Positions 34,684-43,991 of a DNA stretch of 64,000 nt are shown here, one piece after another. The stretch comes from Sphingomonas sp. ERG5. GTDB lineage: Bacteria > Pseudomonadota > Alphaproteobacteria > Sphingomonadales > Sphingomonadaceae. The position numbers and the translations under genes were made by a program. Below the pieces are notes generated by a model that saw nothing but the letters and a program-made list of their open reading frames with translations, did no database searches and had not been told where the DNA came from. The stretch lies in assembly GCF_000803065.1 (NCBI RefSeq), contig NZ_JSXI01000029.1, positions 62,001 to 126,000 of the forward strand, written 5' to 3'. How positions within the stretch are numbered: position 1 is the stretch's first letter; the number at the start of each line of letters is the position of its first letter.

Positions 34684-37488
34684 TCACTTCCCGATCAGCG
34701 TCGCCGCATCGACCAGTTCGACATTGGGATGTGCTGCGCGCAGCGCCGGCAGCCAGGCCTTGCTGTCGCCGACCACCAGAACCGTCGCGGTTGCCGGATC
34801 GATCCGCTTCGCCGCCGCCGCGATTTCGGCCGGCGACACGGCCGCGCCAGGACTTAACTCGGCGCGCGCGACCGACAAGGGTGCGCCGGTCGCGATCAGG
34901 CCGGCGAGATAATCGCCGAGCCCGGCGGTCCGATCGGTCTGCGAGGCGAGGATGCGTGACACGAACTCGCTGCGCTCCGCATCTTCCGCCGCGCTTGGCG
35001 GATCGGCGGGGAGCCGCGCGAACTGGGCAAGCATCAGGTCGACCACTTCGGGCGCCGATGCGGTCTTGGTTTGCGATGCGGCCATCACGAAACCGCCGCC
35101 GCGGCGCATGTCGATCTGGCTGCCGGCGCCATAGCTCAGTCCGCGCTTCTCGCGGATTTCCTTCGACAGCCAGCCGATCGATCCGCCCCCGACGATTGCG
35201 TTGGCAACCTGAAGCGCGCGCTGGTCGCCGGCGCTGCGCGGGCCGGTCGGCAGTGCGGCGATGACGGCGCTTTGCGGGGCGCCGGGCAAGTCGATCGCGA
35301 TGATCCGAGATGGTGCGGCGATGGCGGTGAAGGTCGGCGCGGGCGCCCCGCCGCTCCAGTCGCCGAACGTCCGTTGGGCAAGCGCGGCCGCCTGTTTCGC
35401 GTCGAGCGACCCCGTGACGACCAGAGTCGCGCCGCGCGGCCCCCATTTGGCGCGCGTCGCAGCAACATCGGCAGCGTCGATCGCGGCAAGCGACTGCGGA
35501 GTCGCGACCGCGCCATAAGGGGTGCCGGCAAACAGCGCCGCCGGCAGGACGCGCAGCGCGAGCTGGACCGGCTGCTTTTCGCTGACGGCCAGAGCGTCGG
35601 CGAGTTTGCGCCGCTCTCGGTCGAGTTCCTCGGGTGCCGCGCTTGGACGTAATGCCACATCGCCGAGTAATGCAGCGGCGGCATCGGCATTGGCGGCCGG
35701 CACGGTGATCTTCACGATCGTGGCATCGGCTTGGGCGTTCGCGCTGATCCGTCCGCCAAGATCGTCGACCGCCGCCGCGAGCGCGACCGCATCGCGTCTG
35801 CCAGCGCCGCGCAGCGCCAGCGCCGCCGTCAAATCGGCAAGGCCGGCGCGGCCCGCCGGATCGGCCGCGTCGCCGCCGGCGATGACCAGTTCGAGCGTGA
35901 CCAGCGGCACTTCAGTGGATTGCGCGCTGACAAGGGTCAGGCCGTTGGCCAGCGTCGCTTCGATGATTGGTGGAACGACGCGCCGCTGGGGTCCGGGGCT
36001 AGGCGGCTGTTCGCGCTCGCTGGCCGAAGCGATCGTCACCGGGGTCCGTGTCGCCGGTGGAACGGTCGGTCCCATCGCTGCCACGTCGTTGGTCGAGACG
36101 TCGCCGGTATAGCCCGCCGGGCGCAAGCTTTCGTCCTGATAGCGGATCGTCACCTGGCGCTGTGCGCCCAGCCACCGTGTGGCGATGCGCTGGACATCGG
36201 CGGGCGTCATCGCGCGGATCGCAGTGAGCCTTTTGTCGTCATGCGCGGGATCGCCCGACAGGACATCGCCATCGCCGACCAGCAGGACACGTCCAGCGGG
36301 AGTCTCCCGATCGCTCAGCGCCGCACCGAGCAGCGCATTCTTGACCGAGGCAAGCTCGGCGGCATCGACCGGCGTATCGCGCAACCGGGCGATCTCGGCA
36401 TCGAGCGCGGTCCGCGCGGCCGCCATGTCGGCGCCCTTGGCCAGCGTCGTGACGATCGCGAACGCATGGCCGTCGCGGGTATCGAAATTATAGGTCATGA
36501 TCGACGAGGCCAATTGCTTGTCGGTGACCAGGACCCGGTTGAGCCGTGACGCGGCGCCGCGTGTCAGCAGCGCTTCGATCACGTCGATCCCCGCTGAATC
36601 GGGGTTCGCCTCAGCCGGCGCGACCCAGGCCGCGACCAGCGCGGGCAAGGGGACGTTGGGGGCATAGGCATCGACCAGGCGCGGGCTGGTTCGTTCCGGC
36701 TCAATGGACGAGGGGATCCGGATCAACGGCGCGGCCGGTTTGGGGATCGATCCGATATAGCGGTCGGCCCACGCTTCTAGCTGCCTGGGATCGAAATTGC
36801 CGGCGATGACCATTACTGCATTGTCGGGGCGATAGAATGCCTCGTGGAATGCGCGGACATCGGCGAGCGTCGCCTTGTCGAGATCCTCGGCGGTACCGCC
36901 GATCGGTCGGGCATAGGGATGGGTCGAGAAGACGAAGCCGGGGATCAGCTTGAACAGGATGCGCCCATAGGGTGCGGCGAAGATGCGCTGGCGCAACTCT
37001 TCCTTCACCACGTCACGCTCCGAAGCGAAATTGGCCTGATCGACAACCAGGTTCTTCAGCCGCTCGCCCTCGAGCCACAACAGGGTTTCGAGCCGGTTAG
37101 CCGGTGCGGTGGTGGTATAAAGCGTGTCGTCGAACAGGGTCGTCGCGTTGGCGCTTTCGACGATCGTGCTCATATAGGTGAAGGCGCCTTGCGGCAGGTT
37201 GCGCGTCGGCTTGAACATCAGATGTTCGAACAAATGTGCGAAACCCGCGCGCTCTTTCGGGTCGTCGCGCTGGCCAACCTTGTACCACATATATAGCGAC
37301 ACCGACGCCGCCTTTGGATCGCGCATCGCATAGAGTGTCATGCCGTTCTTCAGGACACGCTTGGTATAAACCAGCGGTGGCACGACGATCGGCGCGGCGG
37401 CCACTGCCGCGCGCGGTGCCGGCGCGGCAGTCACGGCGGTGGATGCGCACAATGTGGCGATGGTGATGGCGGCAAAGGACTTCATCAT
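34684..37488 (-). CDS. Exported M16-family zinc protease (two-domain)
   Basis: 934 aa with a signal peptide (FAAITIATLCASTAVTAAPA). The N-terminal M16 half has the inverted zinc motif HLFEHLMF and the downstream Glu in LWLEGERLKNL. The C-terminal half (from ~residue 490) is a second M16-like pair, with VTLELVIAGGDAADPAGRAG, lacking HxxEH, as expected for pitrilysin-like enzymes where it closes the chamber. A linker of ~25 residues rich in Pro and Arg joins them. The family degrades unfolded peptides in the periplasm. It follows the M19-like gene by 45 bases on the same strand. Confidence 0.9.
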   Translation of the reverse strand: MMKSFAAITIATLCASTAVTAAPAPRAAVAAAPIVVPPLVYTKRVLKNGMTLYAMRDPKAASVSLYMWYKVGQRDDPKERAGFAHLFEHLMFKPTRNLPQGAFTYMSTIVESANATTLFDDTLYTTTAPANRLETLLWLEGERLKNLVVDQANFASERDVVKEELRQRIFAAPYGRILFKLIPGFVFSTHPYARPIGGTAEDLDKATLADVRAFHEAFYRPDNAVMVIAGNFDPRQLEAWADRYIGSIPKPAAPLIRIPSSIEPERTSPRLVDAYAPNVPLPALVAAWVAPAEANPDSAGIDVIEALLTRGAASRLNRVLVTDKQLASSIMTYNFDTRDGHAFAIVTTLAKGADMAAARTALDAEIARLRDTPVDAAELASVKNALLGAALSDRETPAGRVLLVGDGDVLSGDPAHDDKRLTAIRAMTPADVQRIATRWLGAQRQVTIRYQDESLRPAGYTGDVSTNDVAAMGPTVPPATRTPVTIASASEREQPPSPGPQRRVVPPIIEATLANGLTLVSAQSTEVPLVTLELVIAGGDAADPAGRAGLADLTAALALRGAGRRDAVALAAAVDDLGGRISANAQADATIVKITVPAANADAAAALLGDVALRPSAAPEELDRERRKLADALAVSEKQPVQLALRVLPAALFAGTPYGAVATPQSLAAIDAADVAATRAKWGPRGATLVVTGSLDAKQAAALAQRTFGDWSGGAPAPTFTAIAAPSRIIAIDLPGAPQSAVIAALPTGPRSAGDQRALQVANAIVGGGSIGWLSKEIREKRGLSYGAGSQIDMRRGGGFVMAASQTKTASAPEVVDLMLAQFARLPADPPSAAEDAERSEFVSRILASQTDRTAGLGDYLAGLIATGAPLSVARAELSPGAAVSPAEIAAAAKRIDPATATVLVVGDSKAWLPALRAAHPNVELVDAATLIGK

Positions 37489-37533
37489 TCGGTCTCCCCT
37501 TGATGGGTGAGAGCGACCGCCGGGAATTTTCCG

Positions 37534-38652
37534 CTAGTTCGCCGGCCATGTCTCGCCGAAAAGCCGCGCGAAATTGCCGCCGAGGATCTTGTCGATCCGG
37601 CGCGGCGGATGGCCGCGTGCGGCAAGATCGCGTCCGATGTCGAAGAAGCGGCGCGGCGTGCTGTATTCGGGCAGGATGTTGAGCACGTCGGGCGCTTCGC
37701 CCGGCGCGGCGATGCCGCGTGACTTGCGTCCCTCGTAGAATTGGCGCTGCGCTTCATAGGCTGCGGCATTGACGGGCGTGGCGGTGATGCTGCCGTCGGT
37801 GCCGATGCCGACATGATCCTCGCCGCAAATGTCGATCGCATGCTCGACATGGCGCAACAGGTCCTCGGCATGGGGCTGGCCCGAGGCGCGCAGGAACGGC
37901 ATCAGATAGAGGCCGACCACGCCACCCTTCGCCGCCATCGCACGCAGCGTCGCGTCATCGACGTTGCGCGGCAGGTCGGCCAGAGTGCGACAGCCGCTAT
38001 GACTGATCGCCATTGGCCGCGTTGCAGCGGCGACCCCCTCGGCGATGGTGCGCGCGCCACCATGGCTGAGGTCGAGCAGCAGCTTCTGCGCCTCGATCTC
38101 CGCGATCAGCTGGCGGCCATAGTCGGACAGGCCGGCATTGGCCGCCTCGATTGCGCCGTCACCCGCGAGGTTGCGCTTGTTATAGGTGAGCTGGATCATC
38201 CGCACGCCCATTCCTCTGAACAGGGCGACATGGGCGAGATCGCCCTCGAGCGGGCTGGAATCCTGGAAGTTGCAGATCATGCCCAGCCGCCCGCTGCGCT
38301 TTGCCTCGGCCAGGTCGGCGGCGGTGCGGACCAGAATCAGCAGCTCGGGATTGTCCAGGCACATCTGCGTGACGCGCGCGACCTCGGCGACAGAATCGTG
38401 GAACTGGCCCGGGCCGCTGCCGGTCCGGCCGACCGTCATGCTCAGTGCGGTCATGCCCGAGGCGCGGATCGCGGCAATCACCTCCGGCGTCATGCGCTGT
38501 CCGCCGCCGGTCGACCCTTGCGCGTCGATCACCATCGCCTTGGCATAATCGCTTTCGCCCCATTGCCTCGCCGCCGCGCGCAGCGGCATGCCGATCAGGC
38601 CAGTCGCAAGCAGCGCGGAGCCGCCCAGCAGCATGTCGCGCCGCGTCGTCAT
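37534..38652 (-). CDS. M19 (membrane dipeptidase)-like protein with altered metal site, Tat-type signal
   Basis: 372 aa. TTRRDMLLGGSALLATGLIG is a good twin-arginine signal. The M19 renal-dipeptidase barrel is recognisable by LLDLSHGGARTI, AISHSGCRTL and HVGIGTDGSI, which supply two His and the late Asp. The family's first-metal HxD (normally DxHxD after strand 1) reads DAQGS here (residues 43-47), and the bridging Glu position appears as Gln in CNFQDSSP. The enzyme may therefore bind one metal or none. The gene overlaps the upstream amidohydrolase by ATGA. A dipeptide or beta-lactam-like substrate is known for classic members only. Confidence 0.82.
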   Translation of the reverse strand: MTTRRDMLLGGSALLATGLIGMPLRAAARQWGESDYAKAMVIDAQGSTGGGQRMTPEVIAAIRASGMTALSMTVGRTGSGPGQFHDSVAEVARVTQMCLDNPELLILVRTAADLAEAKRSGRLGMICNFQDSSPLEGDLAHVALFRGMGVRMIQLTYNKRNLAGDGAIEAANAGLSDYGRQLIAEIEAQKLLLDLSHGGARTIAEGVAAATRPMAISHSGCRTLADLPRNVDDATLRAMAAKGGVVGLYLMPFLRASGQPHAEDLLRHVEHAIDICGEDHVGIGTDGSITATPVNAAAYEAQRQFYEGRKSRGIAAPGEAPDVLNILPEYSTPRRFFDIGRDLAARGHPPRRIDKILGGNFARLFGETWPAN

Positions 38653-40667
38653 TGGCAGGCTCCGTTGCGCGGCTTCAACCCGACGGCGACCGCGAGGTCG
38701 TTCCCGTCATGGATCACGCCGTCCTTCATCACCAGCGCGGCACAGCGCACCGCGCCGATCCGCTTTGTCGGGTCGCCATCGACCAGAATCAGGTCGGCGC
38801 GCTTGCCGGCCGCGATCGAGCCAGTGTCACGATCCTGTTTCATCACCCGCGCCGCACCGAGCGTGGCGTCGTGAAGCACATCGGCGGCCGGAACGCCCGC
38901 TGCGACATGCAATTCGAGTTCGCGTGCATACAGCATCGCGCTGCCGTCGGTGCCGTTGACCACCGGCACGCCGGCATCGTGCATCGCCTTGAGCAGCTGC
39001 TGCATGCGCAGGAACGACGCGCGATAATCGACCAGTTGCGCGCTGGTCGTGGCGCGCCCGCCGCCGCGGCTGTCGCGCAGGGCAGTGGCCGGCATGCGCG
39101 CCGCCCAGGGTGCGATCCAGGCCGACATCTCGCCCTTCCAGCCCGTGAACATGGTCTCGAAGGTGACGAGGGTCGGGTCGACCACGGTGCTCTTCGCCTT
39201 GAGATGCGCGACAAAGCTGCGTGCCGCTGCGCCCGCCGGGTCGATCTCATGCCCGCGCGTATAGGCGTCGGTGAAGCGCGCCGGCGTGTTGCTGCGCGCG
39301 GCGACCTCGGGCCCGAGGAAGTTGAGCAGCCAGAAATTGGCGTGCTGCACCTCGTCATAACCGGCATCGACCGCCTCGGTCATGGTCATGCCGGCGGGCA
39401 CATGGCCACCGACGCGCAGGCCCCTGGCATGCGCCTCGGTCACTGCGATCGGCACCAAGGCGGGGGCGAGCGAGCTGTAGAGCTTGACCATCGGATAGCC
39501 GAGCGCGGCGAACCGGTCGACTGCCGCCCTTGTCTCTTCCGGGGTCGACACCAGGAATTTGGTCGGCCCGGCGAACGGACCGCGCCCGTCGATCAGCCCG
39601 GCTTTCAGGACATGCGGGCCGATCAGCGCGCCGCTGTCGAACTGGTCGGTGAGCGCCTTTAGCGTGGGCACGTCATTGCCCAGATCGCGGACGGTGGTGA
39701 GCCCCGCCATCATCGCCATCAGCCCGTCGCGCTGGCCGAGCAGATGGACATGCATATCCCACAGCCCGGGCAGCAGCGAACGGCCCTGCGCGTCGATCAC
39801 CTGCGCGTCCTTCGGCACGGCGATGCTGCCGTCGCTGCCGACCGCCGCGATGCGGTCGCCGCGCACCAGCACGCTCATCCCCGGCCGCATCGCCCTCGTC
39901 TCGGCATCGAACAGCAATGCACCGCGGATCAGCACGGGACCCACTGGCCGCTTTGCGATCCGCGTGGCCTCGGCGCGAGCGGCGTCGTCGGATGCGCGGG
40001 TCTGCGCTGCGATCAAGGCGGTCTGGGCGGCCTCGTAACCGGCACGGATCACCCCAAACCAGGTGCCGCCACCGGCGAACAGCTCACCGTCGCGGTCGAG
40101 CCAGACCGGGGTCGGCTCCATGCCCAGCCCGTCGATGAAATAGAGCGTGGCGACGGCTTCGCCCGCACTGCCGGTCACCTTATGCTCGGCCATCCGGCGG
40201 ATCGATGCTTCCCCTGTGGGGAGCAGCGGCAGGCGACGGCCCGGCACCTTGAGCAAGGCGCGGGCGAGCGCAGCGAGCTGTTCGTCATTGCCTTCATTGG
40301 TAACGTAGAAGCCTTTGGCGGCGGCGCTGCCGGCATCGACCGCGCTGGTCCATTGCGCCTTGCCGGCAGCGCTGGCGAAATGCTCGGCGATGACGATGCG
40401 GCGATAATCGGTGCCGGAGATATCTATCTCGACCGGCACGCCGTTCGGATCGTAGCGGGTCACCGTCACCAGATCGGGGCCGCGCCCGCGATCGCGAAAG
40501 GAGAGCCGCACGCGGCGTGCGGCATCTTCGCGTGAGACGTCGAGATTGCCCTTTGCGATGCCCGACATCACCACGGTGTAGCGGGTCGGCGGCACCGGGC
40601 TCGCGCCGAGCAGCAGCACGGCGGCGAGCAACCCCGCACAAGTCGGGACAGGTGGTTTCATCTTCAT
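38649..40667 (-). CDS. Exported amidohydrolase with long N-terminal extension
   Basis: 672 aa, about 240 residues longer than a simple amidohydrolase. A signal peptide (AGLLAAVLLLGASPVPP) and an N-terminal beta-rich region of unknown type come first. The metallo-dependent barrel follows with HVH in LLPGLWDMHVHLLGQ, the Lys in HVLKAGLIDG, His in RVGGHVPAGM and EVQHANFW, and Asp in VNGTDGSAM; IAAGKRADLILVDGDPTKRI ends the protein. It is the first gene of the minus-strand operon with the M19-like and M16 genes and diverges from the SDR gene across 118 bp. Confidence 0.86.
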   Translation of the reverse strand: MKMKPPVPTCAGLLAAVLLLGASPVPPTRYTVVMSGIAKGNLDVSREDAARRVRLSFRDRGRGPDLVTVTRYDPNGVPVEIDISGTDYRRIVIAEHFASAAGKAQWTSAVDAGSAAAKGFYVTNEGNDEQLAALARALLKVPGRRLPLLPTGEASIRRMAEHKVTGSAGEAVATLYFIDGLGMEPTPVWLDRDGELFAGGGTWFGVIRAGYEAAQTALIAAQTRASDDAARAEATRIAKRPVGPVLIRGALLFDAETRAMRPGMSVLVRGDRIAAVGSDGSIAVPKDAQVIDAQGRSLLPGLWDMHVHLLGQRDGLMAMMAGLTTVRDLGNDVPTLKALTDQFDSGALIGPHVLKAGLIDGRGPFAGPTKFLVSTPEETRAAVDRFAALGYPMVKLYSSLAPALVPIAVTEAHARGLRVGGHVPAGMTMTEAVDAGYDEVQHANFWLLNFLGPEVAARSNTPARFTDAYTRGHEIDPAGAAARSFVAHLKAKSTVVDPTLVTFETMFTGWKGEMSAWIAPWAARMPATALRDSRGGGRATTSAQLVDYRASFLRMQQLLKAMHDAGVPVVNGTDGSAMLYARELELHVAAGVPAADVLHDATLGAARVMKQDRDTGSIAAGKRADLILVDGDPTKRIGAVRCAALVMKDGVIHDGNDLAVAVGLKPRNGACQ

Positions 40668-40785
40668 CGATCGGTATGAGGGACGAGCTCTGGCGATCCT
40701 CTACCGAATATCGCTCGGCATCTCTATTTCGGCGACATTATCCGTTCGACTGCCATCACTCGCAATCACCTGGAAAGGTTTATTC

Positions 40786-41496
40786 ATGTCAGGAACGCGG
40801 CAACTCCAGATCGTCGTGATCGGCGGCACATCGGGGATTGGCCTGGCCATCGCCATGCTGATGGCGGGCAAGGGCCTGGCGGTGACGATCGTCGGCCGCG
40901 ATCAGGATCGGCTGGACGCGGCGGTCGCGAGGATCGGTGGCGGCGCGCGGGGTGAAGCGATCGACGCCGCCGATGGCGATGCGCTTCGTGCGCTGTTCAA
41001 GCAGCTCGGGACGGTCGATCATCTGGTGATCGCCGCATCGGGTGGCGCGGGCGCGGGACCTTTTGCGTCGCTCGACGCCGCGGCATTACGGCGCGGTTTC
41101 GAGGCCAAGTTCTGGGTCCATTGGACCGCGGCGCAGGCGGTGCTGGATCATCTGCCCGATACCGGTTCGATCACCTTCATCACTGCGGCCTCGTCACGCC
41201 TCGCCAATCCGGGAACATCGGGCCTCGCCGCGATCAACGGCGCGCTGGAGCATATGGTGCGCACCCTGGCGCGCGAACTGGCGCCACGTCGCATCAACGC
41301 GGTCTCACCGGGCGTGATCGATACGCCGTGGTGGCACGACAAGCCTGACGCGCTGTTCCAGTCGGCGAGCAAACAGGCGCCGCTCGGCCGCCCGGGCGAG
41401 GCGGCCGAAGTTGCCGACGCTGTGGCATTCCTGATCGGCAACCGCTTCGTCACCGGCGTCATCCTCGATGTGGATGGCGGTCTGCACCTGACGTGA
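40786..41496 (+). CDS. SDR-family Rossmann protein without the YxxxK motif
   Basis: 236 aa. The cofactor loop GGTSGIGLAIAM and the NNAG-like ASGGAGAG segment are present. ELAPRRINAVSPGVIDTPWW and a terminal VTGVILDVDGG are standard for classical SDRs. Where the catalytic Tyr-x-x-x-Lys should be, the sequence reads GLAAINGALEHM, so both residues appear absent; the Ser of the triad may survive in TAASSRLA. It may bind NAD(P)H without classical oxidoreduction or use other residues. GGAAAGG precedes the ATG. It converges with the halogenase gene, leaving three bases between stops. Confidence 0.8.
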   Translation: MSGTRQLQIVVIGGTSGIGLAIAMLMAGKGLAVTIVGRDQDRLDAAVARIGGGARGEAIDAADGDALRALFKQLGTVDHLVIAASGGAGAGPFASLDAAALRRGFEAKFWVHWTAAQAVLDHLPDTGSITFITAASSRLANPGTSGLAAINGALEHMVRTLARELAPRRINAVSPGVIDTPWWHDKPDALFQSASKQAPLGRPGEAAEVADAVAFLIGNRFVTGVILDVDGGLHLT

Positions 41497-41499
41497 CGC

Positions 41500-43035
41500 T
41501 CAGCCCGCGTCGTTGATCTGTCGGATCAGCTCGCGGTGTGGCGGGAGTTCCTGGGTCGCGCGCTCGCCGAAGCTGCGGATCCGGGTAAAGGTGCGCGCCG
41601 CCGCCTCGACATTGGGAAAGTCGCTCCGCCCGCCGGCCAGGTCGGTGTCGAACTCCATGCCGTAGAGAATGTATTGATAGTTGAAATAGGCGAAGGATTC
41701 GAGGTCGAGGATGAAGTCGAACCGGCCCGGCGGGCGGTGGCGCCATTGCTCGAGCAGGTCGCGCAGTCGTTCGGGGATCGTCGCCGGATCGGCGTTGGCG
41801 CGCCAGAACGGCTCGGGCCTGCGACTGAGGCAATAATGCAGCTTCAGGAACGTGACGATATTCTCGTAGCGCGCGGTCATCAGTTCGTTGAAGCGCCGCG
41901 CCGGTGCCTCGACCGGGCCGCTGTGCGGGAACAGGTCGGCGATCATGCCGATCGCTGCCTCGATCAGCACCACGCCGGTTGATTCGAGCGGCTCGAGGAA
42001 CCCCGCCGACAGCCCGACCGCGACGCAATTCTTCACCCATTGCCGCCGCCGATAGCCCGCGTCGAACGTGATATGGCGCGTCGCGACGGTGCCGGGCGCC
42101 ACGCCGAGATAGTCGTGGAGAATCGCCGCGGCGCGATCGTCATCGATATGGTCGCTCGAATAGACGCAGCCGACGCCGCGCGCGCCCTCCAGCCCGATGT
42201 CCCAGGTCCAGCCGGCCTCATGCGCGGTGGCGATGGTGAAGCTTTCGATCGGCGCGTCGGGCCGGTCATAAGGGACCTTGCAGGCGATCGCCCGGTCAGT
42301 GAACAAAATGTCGCGCACCGACACGAAGGACTGCGCGTCCACCCGTCCGATCAGCTCGGCACGGAAGCCGCTGCAGTCGATGAACATGTCCGCCGACAGC
42401 GCGCCATGATCGTCGGTCAGGACATGGTCGATCGCCCCGCGATCGTCGAGTATGACGTCCTGCAGCGTGCCCTGCAGATGCGTCACGCCCAAATTGCGGG
42501 CGCGCTCGGCCAGGACGCCGGCAAGCGCCACGGCGTCGAAATGATAGGCATAATTCAGCGGCCCGGTGAAATCACCCTCGTCGCGGCGCTTGGGGCCGCG
42601 CTTCGCGTCGGCGACGCGGTTCTGGATCGTGATCGCTTCGGCAAAGGGCGGCCGCGATGCTGGATCCTGCAGCAGCCAATAGGGCACCAGGCTGACGCCG
42701 TCCTTTTCAAAGGGCGCTTCGAATGGATGGAAGAAGCGATGGTGCCGGTCGCCGTCGGGCGCGTGCAGCCAGTCGATGAAGCGGATGCCTTGCTTGAACG
42801 TCGCGGAGGTGCCGCGCACGAACGCCGCCTCGTCGATGCCGAGATAGTGCAGCGTGGTGCGGATGGTTGGAAAAGTGCCCTCACCGACCCCGATGATCCC
42901 GATCTGCGGCGATTCGAGGAGGACGATCTCAAGCTTTTGATGCGCGGCCAGGCCGAACGCCTTGGCGAGATAGGCTGCGGTCAGCCAGCCGGCCGTGCCG
43001 CCGCCGACGATCAGGATGCGCCGTTTCTCGCTCAT
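41500..43035 (-). CDS. Flavin-dependent tryptophan-halogenase-like enzyme
   Basis: 511 aa. FAD site GGGTAGWLTAAYLAKAFG at the N-terminus, the catalytic-type lysine Lys81 in ATFKQGIRFIDW, and Glu in EPLESTGVVLIEAAIG near residue 350 follow PrnA/RebH-like halogenases. The diagnostic WxWxIP motif reads WTWDIG (276-281), with Gly for Pro. Such enzymes halogenate indoles or other aromatics using a separate flavin reductase. Many sphingomonad members next to TonB receptors have no known substrate. No reductase gene is adjacent; the nearest candidate is the FMN reductase at 53692, about 11 kb away. Confidence 0.85.
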   Translation of the reverse strand: MSEKRRILIVGGGTAGWLTAAYLAKAFGLAAHQKLEIVLLESPQIGIIGVGEGTFPTIRTTLHYLGIDEAAFVRGTSATFKQGIRFIDWLHAPDGDRHHRFFHPFEAPFEKDGVSLVPYWLLQDPASRPPFAEAITIQNRVADAKRGPKRRDEGDFTGPLNYAYHFDAVALAGVLAERARNLGVTHLQGTLQDVILDDRGAIDHVLTDDHGALSADMFIDCSGFRAELIGRVDAQSFVSVRDILFTDRAIACKVPYDRPDAPIESFTIATAHEAGWTWDIGLEGARGVGCVYSSDHIDDDRAAAILHDYLGVAPGTVATRHITFDAGYRRRQWVKNCVAVGLSAGFLEPLESTGVVLIEAAIGMIADLFPHSGPVEAPARRFNELMTARYENIVTFLKLHYCLSRRPEPFWRANADPATIPERLRDLLEQWRHRPPGRFDFILDLESFAYFNYQYILYGMEFDTDLAGGRSDFPNVEAAARTFTRIRSFGERATQELPPHRELIRQINDAG

Positions 43036-43053
43036 GCGCGGACCATTCCCTGC

Positions 43054-43548
43054 TCAACCACGAACGAACAGGCTCTTGAGCCAGACCGGGCCGCCGCGCG
43101 CCGCCTGGCGCCAGTCATGATCGTCGCCCTCATCGGGCGTATAGCCCCAGGGGTTGAACAGCCTGACCCGGCCGGCCTTGAACGCCGTCGTTCGCCGCGT
43201 CGCCAGGGTCAGCCCATGCACCAGCGCCGTCGCGGCGAACAGGCCGTCGCGCATATCGGCATAGCCGAGCTGCGAACGCCGTGACGCCACCGCCGCGTCG
43301 AGCGGCAGCACGCGTCCGTCGAACGCGCCGAGCAACTGTCGCTCGACCCAGTCGCGCAGCGCTGTCGCACCGGTCTTGTCGCGCCGGCCCAGCGTCGCCG
43401 CCGCGCTTTCGATCTCGATCGGGGTCAGGACCGACAGGAAAAGATTGGCCTGCGCGATGCCCGCGATCCAGGCAGCAAAGCCGGGATCGGTATCGCCGCT
43501 GCGGATCTTGTGCAGCTCGAACGCCAGATCGGTGTCGAGCAGGTACAT
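43054..43548 (-). CDS. PIN-domain toxin of a type II toxin-antitoxin pair (VapC/FitB-like)
   Basis: 164 aa. The N-terminal MYLLDTDLAFELHKIR has the first PIN acidic residue. LTPIEIESAA and YADMRDGLFAATALVHGLTL supply the later Glu and Asp, followed by LATRRTTAFK. These residues form the magnesium site of PIN ribonucleases, which usually cleave tRNA or other RNA. The C-terminal tail of ~25 residues is longer than typical VapC. The start codon shares a base with the antitoxin stop (TGATG), the classical coupled arrangement. Confidence 0.87.
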   Translation of the reverse strand: MYLLDTDLAFELHKIRSGDTDPGFAAWIAGIAQANLFLSVLTPIEIESAAATLGRRDKTGATALRDWVERQLLGAFDGRVLPLDAAVASRRSQLGYADMRDGLFAATALVHGLTLATRRTTAFKAGRVRLFNPWGYTPDEGDDHDWRQAARGGPVWLKSLFVRG

Positions 43549-43787
43549 CAGCCGCGTTCTCCGCTGCCGCCAAACCGGGCGGCAGCGAGGTCGATATCGG
43601 GCAGGCGCGGCGCGGCGAGCAGTTCCGCCACCCCCTCGGTCTGGCCCGACAAGGTACGAAAGGCATCGATGCTGAGCAGGACATGAGTCGGCCGGCCGCG
43701 ATCGGTCACGAATACCGGTTCGAGTCGCGCGGCGCGCTTGGCGCTGCTGACATCCTGGTTGAACTCACGGCTGGTGAAGCGCTTCAC
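43548..43787 (-). CDS. Phd/YefM-type antitoxin
   Basis: 79 aa. MKRFTSREFNQDVSSAKRAA and VFVTDRGRPTHVLLSIDAF match the Phd/YefM DNA-binding N-terminal domain; the rest, ending DLAAARFGGSGERG, is a likely disordered toxin-binding tail. It is encoded directly upstream of the PIN toxin. A perfect 18-bp palindrome lies 36-53 bases upstream of its ATG and is the probable autoregulatory operator. Confidence 0.87.
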   Translation of the reverse strand: MKRFTSREFNQDVSSAKRAARLEPVFVTDRGRPTHVLLSIDAFRTLSGQTEGVAELLAAPRLPDIDLAAARFGGSGERG

Positions 43788-43822
43788 AGGGTCCGCTCCC
43801 GGTGTTCGAACGACTGAATTGA

Positions 43823-43840
43823 CGTAGGTACGTACCTACG
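43823..43840. promoter_or_regulatory. Probable operator of the toxin-antitoxin operon
   Basis: The half-site CGTAGGTAC is followed immediately by its exact reverse complement, giving a gapless 18-bp palindrome just upstream of the antitoxin gene. Phd/YefM antitoxins bind such palindromes to repress their own operon. The assignment is by position and symmetry. Confidence 0.65.
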
Positions 43841-43991
43841 CTGTGACGGACCCGCAACAGATTATGCCGGATCGGCCAGAAAATTGTGAGAACGTTCCCA
43901 TTTTGCATGATTTTGCATTGCGCAGCAACGCCCACCTGGTTTCTCCTCCTGCACGAGCCGCAAAAGATGCGGTCGCACGGGGGGATGGCGA

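Noticed and set aside
43054..43787. Toxin-antitoxin pair as part of a mobile element
   Set aside because: No integrase, transposase, terminal repeat or tRNA gene is seen around it.
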